A DNA stretch of 22,042 bases from JBCCFK01 sp965262315 (GCA_965262315.1 CBDHFJ010000152.1:1-22042), one strand, 5' to 3'. Positions 1 to 8,011 are shown, counted from the stretch's first letter. Program-made: numbers and translations. Notes: generated from the sequence alone by a model not told the origin.

Positions 1-61
1 GCTCGGTCGCGCCGCCGACCGGGCCCGAGGCGGTCACGCCGACCAGGTCACAGCCGGTCAC
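1..61 (-). CDS. Probable start of ABC transporter ATPase (partial, cut by window edge)
   Basis: A GTG at 61-59 overlaps the TGA of the upstream permease (GTGA arrangement). The frame stays open to the window edge. About 20 residues are visible, beginning VTGCDLVGVTASGPVGG, which resembles the first beta strand of an oligopeptide ABC transporter ATPase. Operon order (binding protein, permease, permease) also predicts an ATPase here. No Walker motif lies inside the window, so the call rests on position and overlap. Confidence 0.4.
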   Translation of the reverse strand, partial: MTGCDLVGVTASGPVGGATE

Positions 62-877
62 GCCGACCTCCAGCGAGCGGCGAGCCGGTCGCCGAGCAGG
101 TTCAGAGGCACGGTGAAGGCGGCGATGGCAACCGCCGGGGCGACGACCGCCCAAGGGTTGAGCGTGGCCCCGGGTGCGCCCTCGTTGATCATCACGGCCC
201 AGTCCGTCGCCGGCGGGGGCGGCCCGAAGCCGAGGAAGCTGGCAGCGGCGACACGTAGACGGTGCCCGCGACCCGCAGGGCGGCGTCGGCCAGCACCGGG
301 CCGGCGAGATTCGGAGCACGTGACGCCAGATGACGACCAACCGGGGCTGCCCGACGAGGCGGGCCTGGAGCACATAGTCGGACGCGAGGACCGGCTCGGC
401 GACCGAACGCATGTAGCGAGCGATGTAGGGCGCACTGACCAGCACCACCGACACGCCGACGACGACGATGCCGTCGCCGAAGCGATAGAGCAACAGCAGC
501 AGGACGACGAGACCGGGGATGACGGCGATCACATCGAGGACCCGCAACACCCGGCTGGCGGTCCGCGACGCGGCCATCACCGCACCGAGTGCGGTGCCGA
601 CGAGGGTGGCGATCACCGTGATCAGCAGTGGCGCGAGCACGATGCGCCGGCCGCCGTGCAGCAGCTCGGACCAGACGTCACGCCCGAGCTCTCCGGTCCC
701 GAGCCAGCCACCGGTCCCGCCATCGAAGGGACGACCGATCGTGCGCCCGAGCGGTTCGGGCGCCAGCCAGGGGCCGACCAGAGCGAGGGTCACGACCAGG
801 CCGAGGACAACCGCGGCCACGACCGCCGTCACATCGATCGATGTCCGCACCGGCCTGCCGGCGACGGAGGTGGTCAT
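58..877 (-). CDS. Peptide/nickel-type ABC transporter permease, DppC family (two frameshifts)
   Basis: This is the second inner-membrane permease of a DppABC/OppABC-type importer. The ATG at 877-875 overlaps the TGA of the preceding permease (ATGA). The protein has an N-terminal membrane segment, the family motif LGTGELGRDVWSELLHGGR near residues 60-80, several hydrophobic helices, and the C-terminal signature SFLGFGPPPPATDWAVMINEG followed by NLLGDRLAARW. The reading frame is broken twice. One base is missing near 311, after the residues WRHVLR. A second is missing near 247-250, just before AASFLGFG. Restoring both gives about 273 residues, a normal family length. Either these are sequencing errors or the transporter is a recent pseudogene. 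The substrate cannot be read from the sequence; peptides, nickel and metallophores are all known for this family. Confidence 0.85.
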
Positions 878-1879
878 CCGGCCTCCGCCACGTACCCGGG
901 CTCGGCGGCGGCGACGACCGGTCGGCCGCGGCCGACCCGTCGGCGCGGGTCCGCCGCGGCGCCGACGATGTCGGCGAGGAGCAGGGCGACCAGGACCACC
1001 GCGGTCAGGAGCAGCCCGATCGCCTCGACCACCGTGACGTCTCGGGCCGCCAGCTGGTCGACCAGCGCCGAACCGATCCCCGGGTAGCCGAACAGCCGCT
1101 CGACGACGATCGCACCGCCGACCGCATACGGCACGAGCGAGGCCAGCACCTGGGCGACGGGGGCGATCACGGTCGGGAGCAGGTGGCGAACGATCACCCG
1201 GCGCTCGGGGAGCCCGGCCACGATCGCGGCATCGACGTGGGGCGTGGCGACGGCGTCGGCGACGACGGCCCGGATGAGTCGGGCCCCGAAGGATCCGCCG
1301 ACGACGGCCAGCGTGGCCGCGGGCAGGACCAGGATGGCCGGCTCGTCCAGCGGCGACGATCCGACGGGTACGAGCGAGACCGCCGGGAACAGGTCGAGCC
1401 AGGTGGCGAACGCGGCGATCATCAGGCCGCCGAGCACGAAGTCGGGCACCGCAGCTGTGGCCGAGGTCGCGGTCGTCGTGAGGCGATCGGCCCCGCCCAC
1501 CGGGACGTCGGCCGGCCACCACGCCGAGCCCGACGGCGACGAACACCATGCCCCCGAAGGCGACGACGGCCAGCACCAGCGAATTGCGGGCCGGCGTCTC
1601 GATCACCGACCACACGGATCGCTGCGAGACCACCGAGGTCCCGAGATCGCCCCGGCCGACGTCGGCGATCCACGACGCGTAGCGCCGCACGGGATGGTCG
1701 TCGAGACGAAGCTCCGCCCGGAGCGCATCGACGCGCTCCGGGGTGGCGTTCTGACCGAGGATGGTGCTGGCGGCGTCGCCCGGGAGCAGTTCGACGGCGG
1801 CGAACAGCACCATGCTGACCACGACGGCGATCCCGAGGGTCGCCAGTGCCCGCGTTGCCGCGAACCGGGCCAGCGTCAC
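874..1879 (-). CDS. Peptide/nickel-type ABC transporter permease, DppB family (one frameshift)
   Basis: This is the first permease of the importer. A GTG at 1879-1877 lies 7 nt after the stop of the binding-protein gene. The N-terminal half has the usual first helix followed by LLPGDAASTILGQNATPERVD, matching the family pattern LPGDPA...LG..ATPE. The C-terminal half contains RHLLPTVIAPVAQVLASLVPY and ERLFGYPGIGSALVDQLAARD, the conserved EAA-loop and GxGxL regions. The two halves lie in different frames, joined at the run of four G on the minus strand (1494-1491). Removing one G restores a continuous protein of about 334 residues. The gene is translationally coupled to the next permease by ATGA. 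Confidence 0.87.
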
Positions 1880-1886
1880 GACGGGA

Positions 1887-3509
1887 TCAGCCGAGCGTCG
1901 CCGCGTTGAACACCGGCACCGACTGGCTCAGGTCGACGCCGGCGAGCGAGTCCGCAGCGGCATCGATCTGGTCCTCGAACCCCCAGATGAGCCACCCGTC
2001 CTCGTCGCGGACGATCGCGAGCAGCTCGGTGATCTGGGCGGTGCGGCTGGCCGGGTCGAGGTCCGAGAGCGCCGCCGAGAGGCCGGCGTCGTAGGTCGGG
2101 TCGAACGAGCCGAACACGTTGAACGCCGCCCCCGAGCCGGTGTAGCTCGACAGCAGTGTCGCGGCCGGCCGGTTGATGAAGTAGAACGACTGGCACGGGG
2201 TGCTGAGCACCTGGGCGAAGTCGTTGAAGTAGGTGGTTGGATCGCCGACGTCGACGGTGGCGGTGACCCCGCACTCGGCCAGCTGCTGGGCATACAGCTC
2301 GGCGGAGGCGACGACGCCGGGGACGAAGTCGGCGGCCCGGATCGTGAACTCGGTGACGCCGGCCTCGGCGAACAGCTCGGTCGCCCTGGCGACATCCCGC
2401 TCCCGCTGGGGCAGATCCTCCGGGTAGCCGGCGAACCCCCGGCTCGGCATGTCGTTGCCGAGCTCGGCGTTGCCGAACGCCACGACGTCGATCAGCTGCT
2501 GACGATCGACGGCCAGCTTGCAGGCCTCGATGACCTGCGGGTTGTCGAACGGCGCCTGCGTGCGGTTGAAGGCGAAGCAGCGGATCGTCGAGTTCACCGC
2601 GCCGCCCCGGAGCACACTCACGCCGTCGACATCGGCCAGCGTGGCGGCCGCCGCCGCGTCGAGGGAGCTGGCGTACTCGATCTCGCCGCTGGCCAGCGCT
2701 CGGGCCCGGGTCGCACCCTCGGTGATCGCCGTGAACTCGACCCGCTCGATGGCCGGTGCCCCACCCCAGTAGTCGGGGTTGCGGACGACCGTGGCGCCGA
2801 CCCCGGGCTCGTAGGACTCGAGCATGAACGGACCGGAGCCGATGTTGTTGCCGAAGTCGGTGAAGCCGTCGGGGACGACGATCGACAACTGGCCGAGGAT
2901 CGACTCGACCAGATCGGCCCGAGGGGCCACCATCGGTACGCGAACCGTTCGGTCGTCGACCGCGGTCACGTTGGCGAGGTCGATCAGGGCGAAGAACTGC
3001 CCGTAGTTGGGCGAGGCCCCGTAGAGGTTGATGCTGTAGGCGACGTCGGCGGCCGTCACCGGCGACCCGTCGTGGAAGGTCACACCGTCGCGGATGACGA
3101 TGGTCCACTCGCTGCCGTCCTCGTTCGGCTTGATCGACTCGGCCAGCTGCAGCTCGAACGTGTCGCCCTTGAGCAGGACCAGCGAGTCGTGGATCGCCAG
3201 GAGCGCAGCGAAGTCCATCAGGCCGGTGACGCCGGCCGGGTCGAGGGTGTCGCTCGGCGAGGCGAGCAGGCCGACCCGGACGGTGACGCCGTCGGCGGAC
3301 TCGTCGGTCTCATCACCCTGGTCGGTGTCGTCGGTCTCGGCCGGCGCGCTGGCCGAGCCGGACGACGAGCTCGACCCGGCGCCGTCGTCGCTCGACGCCG
3401 TGGCCCCGGACGAGTCCTCGTCGTCGTCGCCGCATGCGGTCACCCCTCCGGCCGCAAGCAGCGCGACGAGCGCCGAGCCGCGCTGCATGAATTGTCGTCG
3501 GTCCATCAC
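1887..3509 (-). CDS. ABC transporter substrate-binding lipoprotein, SBP_bac_5 (DppA/NikA) family
   Basis: This extracytoplasmic receptor would deliver the solute to the permeases downstream. The 540-residue length is typical of family 5 binding proteins. The N-terminus has a twin-arginine-like DRRQFMQR and a hydrophobic stretch. A lipobox VTAC follows, giving a lipidated Cys at residue 26, then an acidic Ser-rich linker to about residue 75. Family features follow: LAESIKPNEDGSEWTIVIRDGV, FHDGSPVTAADVAYSI and the GSGPFMLESYEPG region. The start may be the GTG at 3509 or the adjacent ATG at 3506. A GGGAG ribosome-binding site precedes both. A GAGAAT-type box lies about 45 bp upstream, suggesting metal control. 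Peptide, nickel or a metal-chelate are all possible ligands. Confidence 0.93.
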   Translation of the reverse strand: MMDRRQFMQRGSALVALLAAGGVTACGDDDEDSSGATASSDDGAGSSSSSGSASAPAETDDTDQGDETDESADGVTVRVGLLASPSDTLDPAGVTGLMDFAALLAIHDSLVLLKGDTFELQLAESIKPNEDGSEWTIVIRDGVTFHDGSPVTAADVAYSINLYGASPNYGQFFALIDLANVTAVDDRTVRVPMVAPRADLVESILGQLSIVVPDGFTDFGNNIGSGPFMLESYEPGVGATVVRNPDYWGGAPAIERVEFTAITEGATRARALASGEIEYASSLDAAAAATLADVDGVSVLRGGAVNSTIRCFAFNRTQAPFDNPQVIEACKLAVDRQQLIDVVAFGNAELGNDMPSRGFAGYPEDLPQRERDVARATELFAEAGVTEFTIRAADFVPGVVASAELYAQQLAECGVTATVDVGDPTTYFNDFAQVLSTPCQSFYFINRPAATLLSSYTGSGAAFNVFGSFDPTYDAGLSAALSDLDPASRTAQITELLAIVRDEDGWLIWGFEDQIDAAADSLAGVDLSQSVPVFNAATLG

Positions 3510-3551
3510 GTTCTTCTTCTCCCGATGGTTCTACCGCCATGTCCAAGGCAA

Positions 3552-3572
3552 GAGCGATTCTCATTCTTACTC
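3552..3572. promoter_or_regulatory. Putative metalloregulator box upstream of the SBP_bac_5 operon
   Basis: The 21 bp begin GAGCGATTCTC and end ATTCTTACTC, so the minus strand carries GTAAGAATGAGAATC. It resembles the GAGAAT/ATTCTC boxes at 8109, 9747 and 9804. It lies between divergent genes, closer to the minus-strand importer. The assignment to a Fur-superfamily repressor is inferred. Confidence 0.4.
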
Positions 3573-3628
3573 ACGTCGAACCTAGCGCTCGGAGGCCGGC
3601 TCGACCAACGCCCAGTACGGTGACGAGC

Positions 3629-4345
3629 GTGGAGTCTGACTACGATGCACGGGCCGAGTTCCACGAGGTCCACATGCCGCCGGCATGGGATCGCCTTCGC
3701 AAGGTCATCGGAGACACCTTCGGCGAGATCGGATCCGATGGCGTGATCGTCGACATCGGCGCAGGTAGCGGCCTCGGTGCGGCGGTCGTGGCTGGGGTCA
3801 CCGACGCCGAGATCATCGCCCTCGAGCCGAATCCGACCATGCGGGCGATGCTCGTAGCCCGCCTCGACACCGCCGGTGTGCTCGGGCGGGTCACCGTTCT
3901 GCCGGGGTCCGTCCCCGATGGGCTCGACGATCTCCCCACGCCGGTGGACGGCGTGATCGCGGCCCACATGCTCGGGCATCTCCGCGAGGCCGCACGACGC
4001 CGCCTGCTCGACTGGATCGCAACCGGCCTGGCGTCGGGACGGTCTGCGTTGCTCACCGTGAGTCCGACTGACTCCGTGGTCGACCGCGAGCCGGTGGTCG
4101 AGGAGCGGACGGTCGGTCGCCTCGTCTATCGGGTGACCCACCGCACACCGGCCCCCGGCCGCTACGAGGGGCTCTTCGAGGTCGTCGACCGGCAGCAGCG
4201 GGTGCTCCGGTCGCTGCACGACGCCACCTCGTGGGAGACTGTGACGGCGGCCGACGTTCGGACTGCGCTCGCCGTGCACTCGGTCGAGGTCGGCGAACCA
4301 CAGCCAAGCGTGGTGCTGCTCACGCGCCTCTCACCGGCCGACTGA
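3629..4345 (+). CDS. Class I SAM-dependent methyltransferase
   Basis: This is a predicted soluble methyltransferase of about 238 residues with a Rossmann core. Motif I is VIVDIGAGSGLGAAV near residues 30-45. The acidic end of strand 2 is IIALEPNPTMRAML. A later strand is VDGVIAAHMLGHL, and a C-terminal beta region ends in VVLLTRL. The start is taken at GTG 3629 because TACGGT at 3616-3621 lies 7 nt upstream, matching the leaderless pattern of neighbouring genes; GTG 3620 is in frame and is the alternative. Possible roles are modification of a small metabolite or metallophore, but no substrate-specific motif is recognised. It is divergent from the importer at 1-3509. Confidence 0.8.
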   Translation: MESDYDARAEFHEVHMPPAWDRLRKVIGDTFGEIGSDGVIVDIGAGSGLGAAVVAGVTDAEIIALEPNPTMRAMLVARLDTAGVLGRVTVLPGSVPDGLDDLPTPVDGVIAAHMLGHLREAARRRLLDWIATGLASGRSALLTVSPTDSVVDREPVVEERTVGRLVYRVTHRTPAPGRYEGLFEVVDRQQRVLRSLHDATSWETVTAADVRTALAVHSVEVGEPQPSVVLLTRLSPAD

Positions 4346-4361
4346 GCCAACCGGTCGCCTA

Positions 4362-4384
4362 ACGAGAATAGGAACCATTACCAT
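4362..4384 (+). promoter_or_regulatory. Promoter with metal-box-like element before the 74-residue gene
   Basis: ACGAGAATAGGAACCATTACC runs through 4362-4382, and TACCAT at 4379-4384 is a good -10 lying 6 nt before GTG 4391. The core AGGAACCATT (4370-4379) recurs on the minus strand at 6789-6780 in front of the amidohydrolase. It is a plausible repressor site overlapping the -10. The evidence is the sequence pattern only. Confidence 0.4.
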
Positions 4385-4390
4385 TCATCG

Positions 4391-4615
4391 GTGATGGCTG
4401 CAGCATTCCCCCGAACCTACGACGAGTGGCGGCGGTGCATCACCGTCGACTGCGGGATCGCACTGACCACCCCCTTCATCGATGGGCGCCTGCGGGCGCT
4501 CCGAGATCCGAGCGACGCGCACACCGACCAGTTCATCGAGCAGTACGGCGAGCACTACCTCGCCCTGGTGATCGAGTGGTTCGAGCACGCCCGATCCGAG
4601 CCCGAGCCGGCGTGA
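4391..4615 (+). CDS. Conserved-looking small protein coupled to mogA
   Basis: This is a 74-residue protein (73 if ATG 4394 is used) with no signal peptide or membrane helix. It has two cysteines (RRCITVDCGIALT) followed by charged helical segments including QYGEHYLALVIEWFEHA. I have an impression of similar short proteins beside molybdenum-cofactor genes, but I cannot name a family with confidence. Its TGA at 4613-4615 overlaps the GTG start of mogA (GTGA), so the two are translationally coupled. The promoter just upstream is leaderless and carries a metal-box-like element. Function unknown; a partner or regulator of the MogA protein is the simplest guess. Confidence 0.72.
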   Translation: MMAAAFPRTYDEWRRCITVDCGIALTTPFIDGRLRALRDPSDAHTDQFIEQYGEHYLALVIEWFEHARSEPEPA

Positions 4616-5205
4616 CCGACGACCAAGCCCGTCGAAGCGACGAACCTCCGGCACGGGTCGGGATCGTCACGGTCTCCGACCGAGCGAGTGCCGGCAACTA
4701 CGAGGACCGCGGCGGCCCGGCGATACGGAGCTACCTGGACCGGGTGCTTACCTCCGACTGGACATCGGAGGCCCGGCTGGTTCCCGACGAGCAGCGCCAG
4801 GTCGAGGAGGCCATCCGGTCGCTCGCCGCCGACGGCTGCTGCCTGATCCTCACCACCGGAGGCACCGGGCCAGCCGTTCGTGACGTCACGCCAGAGGCCA
4901 CCGAGGCGGTCTGCTCGAAGCTGCTGCCCGGCTTCGGGGAGGAGATGCGCCGGGCGTCACTCCTGGCCGTGCCGACCGCGATTCTCTCCCGCCAGACCGC
5001 CGGGGTCTGCGACGGGGCTCTGGTGATCAACCTGCCCGGTCAACCGAAGGCCATCGCCGAGTGCCTCGACGCCGTGTTCGCTGCCGTCCCCTACTGCGTC
5101 GACCTGATCGGCGGGCCCTACCTCACCACCGACGCCGAACACATCGAGGCCTTCCGCCCGGCGTCCGCCGTCCGCCCGCCCGACGACGCGGCTCGAACCC
5201 GGTGA
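4612..5205 (+). CDS. mogA: Molybdopterin adenylyltransferase, MogA type
   Basis: The enzyme adenylates molybdopterin before molybdate insertion in molybdenum-cofactor synthesis, in the cytoplasm. The 197-residue protein matches E. coli MogA along its length: GIVTVSDRASAGNYEDRGG near the N-terminus, RLVPDEQRQVEEAI, the MPT-binding LILTTGGTGPAVRDVTPEAT, PGFGEEMRRASL, PTAILSRQTAG and INLPGQPKAIAECL, then FAAVPYCVDLIGGPYL. It starts with GTG inside the stop of the 74-residue gene. No other molybdenum-cofactor gene is visible in the window. That is odd for a housekeeping copy and suggests a stress-induced or paralogous one. Confidence 0.9.
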   Translation: MTDDQARRSDEPPARVGIVTVSDRASAGNYEDRGGPAIRSYLDRVLTSDWTSEARLVPDEQRQVEEAIRSLAADGCCLILTTGGTGPAVRDVTPEATEAVCSKLLPGFGEEMRRASLLAVPTAILSRQTAGVCDGALVINLPGQPKAIAECLDAVFAAVPYCVDLIGGPYLTTDAEHIEAFRPASAVRPPDDAARTR

Positions 5206-5274
5206 CCGACTCGGCCTGAACCTTCCGAGGAGGGACGGTCGCGACAGCCCGGCACGGCGTAGGTTCGTGTTGAG

Positions 5275-5299
5275 ATTGAGAACTACTCTCAATTACCGT
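5275..5299 (+). promoter_or_regulatory. Perfect inverted repeat plus -10 before the 54-residue secreted ORF
   Basis: ATTGAGA-ACTAC-TCTCAAT (5275-5293) is a perfect 7-5-7 inverted repeat. It is followed at once by TACCGT (5294-5299), 8 nt before ATG 5308. This has the same geometry as the other leaderless promoters here. A dimeric repressor would cover the promoter core. A Fur-superfamily repressor is inferred from the resemblance to GAGAAT boxes. Confidence 0.55.
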
Positions 5300-5307
5300 G
5301 AACCGCG

Positions 5308-5472
5308 ATGCCACGAGCCGCCCGCCTCGTCTCGACCGTTGTGGCCATGTTGCTTCTCCTGACGGTTCACGCACCGGCCTTTGACGAGCCGAGGGATCCC
5401 CGTCTGTCGTCGTTCCTGGTTGCGGGCGCCCGTGACGACCGTTGCACCTGTTCGTTCGGTGGCCCGGAGTAG
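5308..5472 (+). CDS. Small secreted peptide with a CxC motif (54 residues)
   Basis: The ORF starts at ATG 5308 and ends at TAG 5470-5472. The N-terminus MPRAARLVSTVVAMLLLL is a textbook Sec signal: an Arg-containing n-region, a hydrophobic core, then a VHAPA cleavage site. The predicted mature peptide is about 30 residues and ends RDDRCTCSFGGPE, with two Cys spaced by one residue. The gene sits directly behind a perfect inverted-repeat operator with a leaderless -10, and 46 bp ahead of the alcohol dehydrogenase start. I do not recognise a family. A metal-binding or RiPP-like exported peptide is possible, but so is a chance ORF; the promoter geometry and the signal peptide are the main support. 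Confidence 0.5.
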   Translation: MPRAARLVSTVVAMLLLLTVHAPAFDEPRDPRLSSFLVAGARDDRCTCSFGGPE

Positions 5473-5518
5473 CCGAGCCCCCCACGCCGACCTCTTCCGA
5501 CCAAGCAAAGGATCAACC

Positions 5519-6751
5519 ATGGCCAGCTCCCTCGAAGCGACGAGCCTGCATGACGCAGCGTTTATCATCCGACCGCTCCCCGAGGTGGTCTTTCGCTCCG
5601 GCGCAATCGCGGAGACACCCGGCCGCGCCCGCCAACTCGGGGGGCGTCGGGTCCTGGTGGTCACCGACCCCGGCGTCGTGGCCGCTGGGCTCGCCGCACG
5701 ACTGAGCGAGCTCTTGGCCACCGACGGCCTCGAGGTCACGGTGTTCGATGGCGTCGAGGCAAACCCGACGCTGACCAACGTCACCAGCGGCAGTGAGGCG
5801 GCCGGCGACAGTGATGGGCTCGTGATCGTTGCGCTGGGCGGCGGCTCGTCGATGGACTGCGCCAAGGCGATCGCCATGGATCTCGTCAACGATGGCCCCA
5901 TTCGCGACTACTGCATCGCAGCGTCGCTCGGCGAGGACGGGGTGATCGACCCGACCAGCGCCGCTCCCCTCCATCAGCCGACGAGTGCGGTGCCGCTCAT
6001 CGCCATCCCGACGACCTCGGGTACTGCCTCGGAGACCAACGGTTCCGGCGTGCTCACCGATGAGTCGGAGAACCGCAAGATCTTCATCTCCAACCCGCTG
6101 GTCCGGCCTGCGGTTTCGCTGCTCGACCCCGAGCTCACCCTCGGGCTCCCGCCCTACCCGACCGCCACCTGTGGCATGGATGCGCTCACCCACGCCACCG
6201 AGGCGTTCACGTCCAATCGGGTCACCCCCTACAGCGACGCCATCGCCCTCCAGGCCATTCGACTCGTCGGTCAGTGGCTACCCGCGGCCGTCGACGACGG
6301 GAAGAACCTCGAGGCCAGGGCCCAGCTCCTCCTGGGATCGCACCTCGCTGGCGTTGCCTTCGGGATCGCCGGCCTTGGCATGTGTCATGCCTTGGGCCAT
6401 CCGCTGTCGGCCGTCCTGCACCAGGCCCACGGGCAAACCCTCACCACGATGCTGCCGCATGTCATGGGCTTCAACATGCCCGAACGATCCAACCGCTACG
6501 CCGCCGTGGCCGACGCCCTCGGTGCCGCTGACCCCGCGGCGGATGATGCCACCAACGCCCAGGCCGCCATCACCGCCGTGGAAGCCATGGCCGAACGGGT
6601 CGGCATCGCTCGGTCGATCAGCGAGATGGGTGGAAGCTCCGACCATCTTCCCGAGCTCGTCCAGCAGGCCATGTCCGACGTGACCATGCTCGCCAACCCT
6701 CGGGCTGCGAGCAGTGACAACGTGAGAGAGTTGTACCTCGCCGCCTTCTGA
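5519..6751 (+). CDS. Iron-containing alcohol dehydrogenase family protein
   Basis: This is an NAD(P)-dependent group III alcohol dehydrogenase of 410 residues. The Rossmann part includes RRVLVVTDPGV and VIVALGGGSSMDCAKAIA, followed by IAIPTTSGTASETNGSGVLTD. The metal-binding all-helical domain contains TCGMDALTHATEAF, GMCHALGHPLSA and the HGQTLTTMLPHVM segment, which hold the usual Asp and His ligands. ATG 5519 is preceded by AAAGGA at a normal distance; earlier in-frame codons lack this. It probably shares a transcript with the 54-residue peptide. The family's metal is usually Fe or Zn. Substrate is unknown. Confidence 0.93.
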   Translation: MASSLEATSLHDAAFIIRPLPEVVFRSGAIAETPGRARQLGGRRVLVVTDPGVVAAGLAARLSELLATDGLEVTVFDGVEANPTLTNVTSGSEAAGDSDGLVIVALGGGSSMDCAKAIAMDLVNDGPIRDYCIAASLGEDGVIDPTSAAPLHQPTSAVPLIAIPTTSGTASETNGSGVLTDESENRKIFISNPLVRPAVSLLDPELTLGLPPYPTATCGMDALTHATEAFTSNRVTPYSDAIALQAIRLVGQWLPAAVDDGKNLEARAQLLLGSHLAGVAFGIAGLGMCHALGHPLSAVLHQAHGQTLTTMLPHVMGFNMPERSNRYAAVADALGAADPAADDATNAQAAITAVEAMAERVGIARSISEMGGSSDHLPELVQQAMSDVTMLANPRAASSDNVRELYLAAF

Positions 6752-6773
6752 CTCCGGGAGGAGATCTTCCGAT

Positions 6774-6820
6774 ACAGGGAATGGTTCCTGTTCTCGTCGA
6801 GAAGGGCCGCGGACTAGCCT
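6774..6820 (+). promoter_or_regulatory. Promoter with inverted repeat before the M20 amidohydrolase
   Basis: ACAGGGAATGGTTCCTGT (6774-6791) has 5-bp arms ACAGG/CCTGT and, on the minus strand, contains AGGAACCATT as at 4370. TAGCCT at 6815-6820 lies 6 nt before ATG 6827 and would serve as a leaderless -10. The repeat covers the upstream/-35 area. Regulation by the same metal repressor is inferred. Confidence 0.4.
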
Positions 6821-6826
6821 TCTCGC

Positions 6827-8011
6827 ATGGACGTAGCTGAAGCCAAGCGGGCCGTTCGGGCTGAGATCGAGCGGCTCACACCGGCACTGCTCGACGCATC
6901 CCACTCCATCCACGCCAACCCCGAGCTGAACTTCGAGGAGCACCACGCCCACGAGGTCCTGACCGGCGTACTCGACGACAACGGTGTCGACGTGCAGCGG
7001 GGTGCCTACGACATGCCGACCGCGTTCGACGCCCGTGTCGGGACCGCAGACGGGCCGACCGTGGCCGTGCTCTGTGAGTACGACGCCCTACCGTCGATCG
7101 GACACGCCTGTGGCCACAACATCATCGGCACGGCAGGCCTCGGCGCCGGGATCGCCGTGGCCAGGGTCGCCGCTGCGCTCGGCGGCCGGGTTGCGATCCT
7201 GGGCACGCCGGCCGAGGAGGGCGGCGGCGGCAAGGAGTTCATGATCCGTCGGGGCGCCTTCGACGACGTCGACCTGGCGATGATGGTCCACCCGGCCGAC
7301 CGCGACCTGACCACGATGCACACGATCGCCATCCAGTCGCTGCAGGTGACCTACGACGGGCAGGCCGCCCACGCCGCAGCCGCGCCCGAGAAGGGGCGCA
7401 ACGCGCTCGACGCGGCGGTGCTCGGCTACAACGCCGTCGCCGCGCTGCGCCAGCACATCCGGCCAGACGAGCGGATCCACGGGATCTTCACCGAAGCCGG
7501 CGACAAGCCAAACATCGTGCCATCCCGAGCAGCGGCCGAGTGGTACGTACGGAGCGGCAAGATGTCGAGCCTCGAGACGCTGAAGGAACGGGTGCGGCGC
7601 TGCCTCCAGGGCGGCGCCGACGCCTCCGGGTGCGAGATGACCTCACAGTGGGTCGACCCGCCGTTCTACGACATGCTCGACAACCATCCCCTGCTCGACC
7701 TCTACGTCAAGAACGCCATGGACGTCGGCCGCCACCCGCTGCCCGAAGAGGAAGGGGCCATGGTGGTCGGCTCCACGGACATGGGCAACGTGAGCTACGC
7801 CGTTCCGTCGATCCACCCCATGATCAAAGTCGCCCCCGAAGGCACGGCCATCCACACCCCCGAGTTCGAGGTCTACGCCGGCGGCGAAGAGGGCGATCGA
7901 GCCGTCATCGATGGGGCGCTCACGCTGGCGCTGACCATGGTCGACTGCCTGGCCAGCGCCGACATCCGCCGGGAGATCGGCGCCGCCTTCCCCGACGACC
8001 GGGCCCACTAA
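6827..8011 (+). CDS. M20 family metallo-amidohydrolase/dipeptidase
   Basis: This is a cytosolic di-metal hydrolase of 394 residues that cleaves amide bonds of N-acyl amino acids or dipeptides. Visible motifs include ALCEYDALPSIGHACGHN-like residues around 85-100, with the metal ligands in ACGHN. It also has GTPAEEGGGGKEFM with the catalytic Glu pair, MVHPAD, the AAHAAAAPEKGRNALD dimerisation-domain start and VVGSTDMGNVSYAVPSIHP near the C-terminus. It is closest in style to the AbgB/PM20D2 branch (aminobenzoyl-glutamate or beta-alanyl dipeptides); that assignment is from motif memory. Zn or Mn dependence fits its place in a metal-regulated block. It starts from its own leaderless promoter. 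Confidence 0.92.
   Translation: MDVAEAKRAVRAEIERLTPALLDASHSIHANPELNFEEHHAHEVLTGVLDDNGVDVQRGAYDMPTAFDARVGTADGPTVAVLCEYDALPSIGHACGHNIIGTAGLGAGIAVARVAAALGGRVAILGTPAEEGGGGKEFMIRRGAFDDVDLAMMVHPADRDLTTMHTIAIQSLQVTYDGQAAHAAAAPEKGRNALDAAVLGYNAVAALRQHIRPDERIHGIFTEAGDKPNIVPSRAAAEWYVRSGKMSSLETLKERVRRCLQGGADASGCEMTSQWVDPPFYDMLDNHPLLDLYVKNAMDVGRHPLPEEEGAMVVGSTDMGNVSYAVPSIHPMIKVAPEGTAIHTPEFEVYAGGEEGDRAVIDGALTLALTMVDCLASADIRREIGAAFPDDRAH

Noticed and set aside
113..1087. Long open plus-strand frame across the DppC-type permease
   Set aside because: It is antisense to conserved permease motifs and is Arg/Asp/Gly/His-rich low-complexity translation typical of a shadow frame in high-GC DNA.
1761..3623. 620-codon plus-strand frame
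   Set aside because: It lies antisense to the SBP_bac_5 lipoprotein gene, which has a signal, lipobox and family motifs; the long opening is a GC-bias effect.
5381..5518. Earlier start for the iron-type alcohol dehydrogenase
   Set aside because: The extension is Arg/Ser-rich and overlaps the secreted-peptide ORF, while ATG 5519 has a good ribosome-binding site and gives the family's normal N-terminus.
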